Assembly: GCA_963921795.1 (NCBI GenBank)
Contig: OY997651.1
Location: forward strand, 57,603,512-57,667,511
Source of the DNA: Nannobrachium achirus
Lineage: Eukaryota; Chordata; Actinopteri; Myctophiformes; Myctophidae
Direction of reading: 5' to 3'
Length of the DNA: 64,000 nt
The position numbers were made by a program, and so were the translations under genes. How positions within the stretch are numbered: the first letter of the stretch is position 1; each line of letters begins with the position of its first letter. Shown here piece after piece: positions 42,833 through 52,600 of this stretch. The notes below the pieces were generated by a model that was not told where the DNA came from, ran no database searches, and worked only from the letters and a program-made list of their open reading frames with translations.

Positions 42833-43160
42833 CTCCAGATGTGTCTGCCAAGTTGCATCTAGCTTGCACTTTACTGATATGGGTCACCTTTCATCTCCCC
42901 AAAATTCCTGGACCCAGAGAGGGAGATAAGGCCTGAATGTGGTTGTTCTGACATAAACTAAAGGCAGCTAGCCTCCAACCTCAAATTCTCTTGTGAACAT
43001 TTCATGTTAGTGTCTTAAGGGTAAAAGGCTTTTCCAGTCTTGGTGAAATTGCTCTTTTGAATATATGCACTTTTTCTATGCAACCCCATCATACAATGAG
43101 TATGAATTAAGCACAGCTTGTTTTACTTATGCATCAAACTCTTATTTTTCTCCCTAAGCC

Positions 43161-43355
43161 ATGACAAAGCCCATCTTCAAGCCCTGCCCGCAATGCGGAG
43201 CTCTGAACCAGGCCAAGATGCGAACCTGTCAGACTTGCTACTGCGTTTTCATGACGCCAAAAGAACAACAGAAGGGAGCTCCATTGCAGGCCAACTATGG
43301 ACCAAACACCAACAAACACAGAAACAATAGCCGTGTGCTAAAAAATGCTTGTCAG
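43161..43355 (+). CDS. Chromodomain gene exon A (zinc ribbon)
   Basis: 65 codons: KPIFKPCPQCGALNQAK, RTCQTCYC, then a polar tail. Donor GTGGGC after CQ, phase 0. Confidence 0.7.
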
Positions 43356-44412
43356 GTGGGCCTATTTTATTTATTTCATTTTGAAAGGAAATAATGTGTT
43401 TCATTTAGTTGATTGGTAGTCTGTATTGATGAACAAACATGCGAAGTGAGCCATTGTTCGCATTTAGATGACAGTCTAAAACAAGGTTATAAAACTGAAC
43501 TTTTTTTTTTGGCTAAGCTCAGCCGAGTCTTTGAAACATTATTTAAACGGCTATATATAGACAGTGTGTGGATATATAGAGGCTTAAAAAACTGCCATCC
43601 GAAAACTTCAACTTTGTGACCAGTTATAACACAAGGTTCAGGGTTCAAGGTAGACTTTATTGTTACATCTTGTGTACAGGTACAGAAGAGTAAAACTTAA
43701 TTTGTTTTGACAGTGCAGCAGTATACTGTTAGTAGAAATCTGCAATTCTGCATTGACTGAGAGGACCTGAAGAGTGCAAAACAAAGCAGCCATACGTGGC
43801 GCTATCTTGGATCGTTGGTCACACGTTTTTAGTATAGCCGTTAACACTTAATTGTTACATCTAATAACCCGAAAAATGGCAGCACTATGATCAGTGTTGT
43901 GTGACTGTTTGTATCACACTTATTTGGCTCTTTTGCCTCTGTTCACCCTCCTTGTTTGTGAGTAGTTTAGACAAAAGATTAAATGCTTGAAGGAAGGTAA
44001 TTACCTGTAAAGTGCAACCAGTAAGACTCCCTAATTGGGAGATAAGCGAAGGCAATTTTAGAAGGCAATGGTAGCCAATCAGGAAGGAATATGGGAAATG
44101 CCATCCATGTTTATGACATGACTGTAGAGATACTGTGTACCGCTTTGCGTGATTTTAGGCCAAAATCTGTAGGAGCAGCAGTGTCCAAAAATGTGTCTGC
44201 AAAAAAATGTCCGTGATGGTGGCGCTAGAAGAGGGCCATGTGAGAAATGAGCAGTGGAGGTTGTGATTTGCCATCCAAGGATAGGGCCAATGGTGGCGGA
44301 GAAGAGTAGTGCAAAAGTGTGATGTGACAGACTGACAGCCAGTGGAGCTTTTCAATCAATGACAAGACAAGTGTAGTTTGTATTCATTATATTATCACTG
44401 CCTGTCAATGTT

Positions 44413-44477
<65 letters not shown>

Positions 44478-47400
44478 TGTGTGTGTAGCATCTTCAAAAG
44501 CTTGAAGAAATTGGATACCAGCCGGTTTTGTTTATTGCGAAACCCGTCAAAGGCAAACTTGTTTGCGATGTGATCACCAGCCTGGGCCGTGGAGCAGGGA
44601 ATCCAATGAAGGGCTACATAAATAGGATGAAGAATGCCTATACCCACATGATTACACGTAAGGCTAATTGCGTTTTAGGAATTGATATTTTGGAGTATGC
44701 CGTCATATGGTCAAATGTTATAGCAAAATCTACCATACAAGTATAATGGGCAACAATTGAGTGTGGAAGTTTGGCCTGGAATGTTTTGTCAAATTTGTTC
44801 CGTCAGGCAAAAATAGTAGATTTAGCAGATACAAGTTATTGTTGTCAGAGTTTGTAGAAGATTGTCTATTTTTTGCTGTACAGCATGTTCACTGAGCCTT
44901 CTACACTAAGGTCTCATTGGCACTCGCCCGCCGAGCAAGTGCAGGTCATTTTTCAACCTGCTCGAAGGTCATGTGCACTTTCACGAAAAGTAAATCGTCC
45001 ACTAAATTATGTTCAATCTTTTGTGTGGTAAAGAAAATGTCGTACCTCATTTTTAGTATGCCAAATAACCTATACCTACATAGCTATGACTATGGATTGG
45101 ACAGTTATTTAATTTTTACGTTGTAGTTTTAAGTTTAGCAACAGTAAAAATGGCACTTTGTTCTACAGTGCTCTTATTTTACATTCCACAGACCAGAAGA
45201 CGGGGCGCTCTGGTGTTTATTTGGTGTTGTGTTTAGCGTCCCCTCTCAAATCTGCACTTGCCCAGTCTGGCAACCTGAATGCAAACTCCTCCTGCCTGAA
45301 TTTATTGTTTTTCCTGCCAAGGGAAGATGGGCAACCCTTAGTGTCAACCTCTGCCTTCAAAATAATGATGAAATGTTCATTCACCCACATTTCAGGTCTA
45401 AACATTTATCCTACAAGGCAACAAAGCCATGGCAATTCACTACATTCAAGACAAGATTAATTGCGGCATAGCTCAATTAATCTTGTGGGGCAGCATAGCT
45501 CAGGGGTAGAGAAACTGGTATTAGAGCACGAAGGGTATAAATCCCGAAGGGTTCCCAGTTCGAATCTGGGCTCCCCCTGAGTTAATGTCGAAGGGTCCTT
45601 GGGCAAGACTCTGAACCCCACATTGCTCCTGGTGAGCTGGTTGGTGCCTTGCATGGTTTCCTCCGCCACCGGTGTATGAATATGTGTGTGAATGGGTGAA
45701 TGTAATGCACAATCTATGTAAAGCGCTTTGGATTAAAAGCGCTATATAAATACACCATTTACCATTTTGCTATCCACCCTCTCCTGGACACCTATATGAG
45801 TTAATGCTGACCAAGCCATCTCTAAAAGCCTGAACAACAATTCACACACTGTCCCAAATTGTGGAGTAACTGGCATGTTCAAACTTAACCTCACCCCCTA
45901 GCTATTCCTCGTATTATGTTCACATGCATGTATGTTTTTTTTACCACGTTAATGAATGTTTAGAGAAATTAACAGTTAATTATCTGTTTTTATTTATGAC
46001 ACTATTTACTTAACAGACTTCATGCATGTTTATTCCAGTCTTGCACTCACTCTTCATGAATCATCTACTAAAAAGTTTAATCGTACATTACATATACTCT
46101 TGATATACGTTTCAGATTATGATAGGATACTTGGAGATCCCTCCCCTCCTCCAAATTCAGACGCCACAGTGCCCAGCTCAGTGCCAGCAGACGCAGAGCT
46201 CCCTGGACCCTCTTCTCAACCTCCTCAATCTACCCTGCCATGTCCTACCACTGAAGTTGCAGAGCTCACTGGACCCTCTTCTCCAAGTATGTATCATCTT
46301 TTTTTTTTCTGCATCGCCAGGTCAATAAGAACTAAAATTGTGGAGTCTTAAGGGCGGATTCACACTGCAGTCTTGGGGTGCATTCTCGCGGCTGCTAGGT
46401 AGATGTTTGGATAGTGTGAAGCATGCATACTATCAGAAACGCCAGCCCCGAGAACACCTCCGTAGGTAGTCTAGAGTCTGCATGATGCGTCCTTGAGAAT
46501 GGTGCGCTGCAATGTGAAGCTACCGTTCTATAAACCCAAAGGAAGTTAAAATATAAGGAAGGGAAACACGTGACCATTGGGACCGGCCATGACGCTCCCA
46601 TGGGTGCCAGAATGATGGAGCCGGCTAGATCAGCTCATGAACAAACCTGGAAGAAACACTATTTATGAACAACTGAGATCTTTCTGATCAGGAATATAAA
46701 AGAAAATATATCAAAGGTATTTTTACAATCACTTGCTTTTCGATGTGCATAAATAATAATAACAGTTAATAATAATCGTTTCTTTCTCCTAAGTATCGCG
46801 AGATTTGGTTCACAGACAGGAAACGGTGGATGGTCTCGCGATACTGGCACCCATGGTGAGCTTTATGGCTGGACATGGTGTATCCCTGTTGTCACGTGAT
46901 GTCCCTACCTCATATTTACCTTGTATAAACCCAAGGTAAATAAAGAGGTAAAGACAGCCACGCCCCTTTCGCTATCTCACAGTTCCAACCGGCAGATTCG
47001 TTGCACCATGGGTGCCAAACTGCAGCCGGAAGTCCGGTGGAAGACAGTGGAGCAGCCTCCCAGCAGCTCATGAAGTTGATGAACTAACACTATTTATGAA
47101 AAAGTGAGACCTTTATAACATACTCGGCTCAGGAAAATAAAAGAAGGCATGTCACACACTTTTTTTGTGCTGTGTGGATTTTCGATGTGTGCACTGTCAT
47201 TTTATAGCAGTATCTAAAGAGCAAAAAGTATGTTTCTAAACGTGCCAGGTATTGCAAGACTATCCACCGTTTCCTGTCTGTGAACCAAATCTTGCGATGC
47301 TTTGGAGACAAACAATTATTATTTACTGTTATTATTATTTCTTTATGTATTGTGCACATCGAAAAGCAAGTGATTGTAAAAATACCTTTGGTATGTTTTC

Positions 47401-49553
47401 TTTTATATTCCTGAACAGATTATATGACAAAGGTCTCAGTAGTTCATAATAATCATAAATACTTTTTGTTCCAGGTTTGTTCATGAGCTGATCTAGCCGG
47501 CTCAATCATTCTGGCACCCATGGGAGCGTCATGGCCGGTCCCAGTGGTCACGTGTTTCCCTTCCTTATATTTTAACTTCCTTGTATAAACCAAGAAGTGG
47601 TGATGGTTCAGCTAGGATGAAATTAACAAGGATTGGTCCACAACGTCACTAATATGATATACCAAGGATGTGCCAGTGACGTTACTGTAATGCGATAACA
47701 GACAGTGTTACATACATTGTGATGTTTCAAAGACAGTCAGCACACACTACTTTGGTTGTGTATTGTTGTTCTGTTGTCACAACTCAAGATAATGTCAGGA
47801 ACACAGTAAAACTTCAAGATTCGCTCAAAATTCTGACATGATACTCTTCTGTAACATGTTTTATAACTCCCACAGCCCCCATAGTCAACAGCGCCCCCGG
47901 GAGGTACACAAATACAATTACAGTTGAATGAAGTGAGTCCAGGGCTATTTAAGCCATGACATCATTTTGTAGTCAGACCTCCAAGCAGATTTATTGTCAA
48001 TATCTGTCTCTCGCTATTTCAACAGATCCGAGACAAAAAATAATGACTCAAGTATAATTCTACCACTTTCCTTTCAACAACAAAGAGAATGAAAAATTAG
48101 TAAATAATAAAAAGATTGGGGCCTGGTGCCTTTTGGCCCCAAAAGTTCTCCTCTGACTACAAAATGTCAGACTTAACAGCCCCATTGAAGACAGAGTGTG
48201 TGTAGTTAATTTTGAGATGTTTCACAGACACAAATTGTCGTGTGTAATCTGCCAACAACGAGGTGATGAGATGCAAAACTCCCTTTCAGAGTTAACTAAA
48301 AGTTAAAACACATTATCCAAAGCCATTTGTCCTGTACATCAACTTGTGCATCGCTGTTTATTACTCGAGAAAGTTGCACATTTGGAAAGGGGAAAAGGCC
48401 AAGTCTCCTACCCCACCAACATTAGGAGCACGTTTAGCCTAGGTTATTGTGTGATGTAAAATGTACATAATATATGCCTCTGATTTTCTGTGTGTAACTC
48501 GGTTACAGGCATGTCTACGGAACAGCTGGCTGGAGGAAAGAAGAGAAAGAACGGTATGTTGAGGATACATTAGTCTTTTACCTGTTAAAAATAAATACTT
48601 GAATTTAAGCCTAACCCTAAATTAAACGTCTGTCACAGGTCCAAAACATGAAACCTCCGGACAACAAAAAAAACGGGTGAAGAAAGGTATGTTGGACTCG
48701 TTTTTAAAGGGCCACTTCACCCCTGGGACAACCCTATCTTATTTTATTGTTCTTTGGGACACGATCAACACAATCCTGAGTTATTTTTTGTGTTCAGTCT
48801 GTTTTTTGAGATATTTTAGTATTCAGCATGTGCTAGTGATGCATTTTGCATCATATGATGCAAAACGCATCACTGGATGATGCAAAACGCATCACCAGTA
48901 CATGCTGAATTCTAAAATATCTAAAAAAACAGACTGAACACAAAAAATAACTCAGGATTGTGTTGGTCGTGTCCCAACAACAATACAATAAGATAGGGTT
49001 GTCCCAGAGGTGAAGTGGCCCTTTAATAATAGAATAATAGAATTCGCCCTTCGCTATGCCCCTCCCCGTCCCGTCCTTGTCTTATCCCACGTTGGCAACA
49101 GGCACAGACATAAAAAGGTAGACGCCTCTTCCGGCTCTCTGGTACCCGTCTCGCCTTGGTGGGCCTTTTTGATTGACAGGCTTGGAATTCTTCTGTGTCA
49201 CGGAAGGTCGGTAGGCAAATCAGAGGCAGGTGGGGTCTTTTCCTACGCAGCTAGCTCTAGTCCCGGAAAAGACGCGTTGTGATTGGCCAGTAGTTTTTTG
49301 AGTGGCAGCCTGCCCTCGACACTTCCTCTTTTGAGCTCACCAAGGCAAGACTGTCGCTCCAATCAACTGCAGCGGGTGGACGAGGTATCTAGCTTTTTAT
49401 ATCTGTGGGCAACAGGTTACAAAGGGAGGCAATATGGCACGCTCCTATGGCACGAGCCACACTTTTTTTTCTCCTTTGCGAGGTCAATAAGGACTAAAAC
49501 TTGTAGTCTAATTGAAGACAAACGGAGTGCCTGTAGTTCATTTTGAGTTTTTT

Positions 49554-49640
<87 letters not shown>

Positions 49641-52600
49641 ACTCTCTCACACTCGTTTAGTCTGCCTGCAATGAATAGAAACGGTTAAAAAGGCCAAATC
49701 AGGAAAAGCAAACCTAAGTTAATTAATTTGAATATGCAGAAAGCAATTTCCCACAACATTAACTAACCTTTGTTACAGGTGTGACCACACAGACTGCTGC
49801 AAAATCCCCTCTCCTCGACCTCCAAAAATACTTAAACGACCCTAATTCATACATGCCTCACACCTCACCACCTGCGCAGCAGGAAGTGAAGAGTAAGTAT
49901 TAATTTCCCACATCTTACAAAAAACTTAAAATCAGGGTTTTGTTTTCAAATAGCCTGGTTATTGTGTGATGTGAAATGTACATAATATATGGCTCTGGTG
50001 ATTTTTTTTTCTGTTACATGTATGTCTCCAGAACAGCAGCCAGGAGGAAAAAAGAGAGGGAATGGTATGTTTGCGACCGCCAGACCCATGCAAAACAGAT
50101 TTTTGGACACTGCTCCTACAGATTTTGCCCTAAAATCACACAAAGCGGTACACAGTATCTCTAAAGTCATGTCATCAACATGGATCTGTCCCTTTTCCCA
50201 TATTCCCTCCTGATTGGCTACCATTGACTTCCTTCTAAAGTTTGTGTCGCGTGGCAACCTGATGGTAGCTTATCTCCAGATTAGGGAGTCTTACTTTTTT
50301 TTCGAGATTTTAAGTGATTATCGAGCTTGACAAACTGAGTGAGGTCTTATAAGTTATGGCACAGTGTTCCTCAAAGTTATCCAGGTGCTCAAAATGTTAT
50401 TTGAGCTGGGGACACACCAAACATTGAAGTGGGGGCCCATCCCACCCTGCATAGAGTTGTATTACACTTTGTTTTACTTCTTTCCACAGTTAATGTTGAA
50501 AGTAGTTCATCGACAATATGGTAACACCTCACTTAACAAGGAGTGGTTGGCCTCTCTCTTAACGCTGTGACAGACACTCACTCAGACAGACAGACACTCA
50601 CTCACTCAGACAGACATTCGGAAAATTATGTTTGATGTAACATTAAGGTGCCCAGACTTATCCTGTGACCACTATAAATAGAATAAATCAGGTGATATGT
50701 TTATCAACACATCCATGGCTTCTGAAAATGCTTGCATCACACTGACCTTGAAGAGGCGTGACAGTGTACATAATTCTGATTGTCACCTTTTTATGTATTT
50801 TTATTGAATATTTCATTTGCTAGTTAGACTTGTTTGATAAGGGTGTAATGGTATAGTGAAAAGAGAAGTAATAATAATTGAAATAACGTAAAACAGAACG
50901 CGAAACAGAAGGACCATTGTCTTTTGCTTTGTATACTGACACACTGTACGGCAACCAATAATCATTACAATAGGTACTAACACTTGGCCACTCTCTGGGA
51001 TTGATGAACTGTTGTGTCTGTTGGGATGTTGTTTCTTTTGGGCCAGAAACATTATCTCCATAGTTTATTTAAATGTTACACAAAAGTAGTGAAGAATAAG
51101 CCCACAGTGCAATATGGACTTGATCCACTTGTATCAAAGGTTTTGAACTGTTTTTTGATGTGTGTAAAACATAGGCAACTGGAATTTAAGTTTGTAAAAC
51201 GTCTGTTACAGATCCAAAACCTGAACCTCCCCACAAAGAAGCAGAGCTCCCTGGACCCGCTGCTTCTCATCCTCCGCCATCTACCCAGCCATGTCCTACC
51301 ACTGAAGGGCCAGCAGAAGCAGAGCTCACTGGACCCTCGTCTCCAAGTACGGATCATCTTTTAGATTTTTTTTCCTGCATCGCCAGGTCAATAAGAACTA
51401 AAATTGTGGAGTCTAATTGAAGACAGAGAGTGTGTAGTTAATTTTGAGATGTTTTACAGACACAAATTGTCTTTTGTGTAATCTGACAACATACAGTTTG
51501 AAAGAAATGATGAGATTAGGGTTGGGGACGGTAACCGCCGTACCGCGGCCGTTGCGAGTTTTAAAACGGCGGGGGAGAAGCGAGGTCCGCATGCGCTCCA
51601 TGCCACTGTTCTGGACTGCGTACCACATGTTTGGAAGCTCGGGCCGTTCGGAGACAGACCTGCACTGCACACAGTTGGTTCAGCCTCTCTGAGCAGCGTT
51701 AAACTTTCTCTAGACTATAATCCACACAACACGTATACATACCTTGTGGCAGTTTCTTTTTTATTCAAACGGGCAGAGCGCGAGCCAAGGACTAAAGCAA
51801 GGACTAAAACCGAAAATGAAACAAGCCTTTACTTTCTCCACCACGCCGCTGAATCCAGTTGCAGGAGCACTTTGTGCGGTAATTCCGTTGTGCCACGTCG
51901 GCGATTTTACAAACTTTTCTGTCAAGTCTTGTAACTAAAACCTGTCTATATGTTTATCAAATTCAATCCATGCGATTTGAGACTCACGTCTCAAATCGCA
52001 TTGATTGAAGGGTGATATAAATCACTGTACACAGTACTCAATCTACCCGTCTCTCATCTGGTTGTTGTTCACACACCGCAAAATGTGTCTGAAAAGCCCC
52101 AGTAGCCTACGTTACTATAGTAACCCGAGTGCACAGATCTACAAGCTCAGAACACGTCGCGGATGCGACGTGTTGTGAGCTTGTAGATCTGCTCCTTTCA
52201 AAGGCAGACCCGCTGTGCTGTACAGGGATGTATAATTCGGGCAGTGCATTTGTGCATCGCTGTTTATTACTCGAGAAAGTTGCACATTTGGAAAAGGGAA
52301 AAGGCCAAGTCTCCTACCCCACCAACATTAGGAGCACGTTTAGCCTTATTATTGTGTGATGTAAAATGTACATAATATATGCCTCTGATTTTCTGTGTGT
52401 AACTCGGTTACAGGCATGTCTACGGAACAGCTGGCTGGAGGAAAGAAGAGAAAGAACGGTATGTTGAGGATACATTAGTCTTTTACCTGTTAAAAATAAA
52501 TACTTGAATTTAAGCCTAACCCTAAATTAAACGTCTGTCACAGGTCCAAAACATGAAACCTCCGGACACCAGAAGAAACAGGTGAAGAAAGGTATGTCGG

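Noticed and set aside
45487-45575. Functional tRNA gene
   Set aside because: A and B boxes are present but the cloverleaf is disturbed by an insertion and a SINE body and tail follow.
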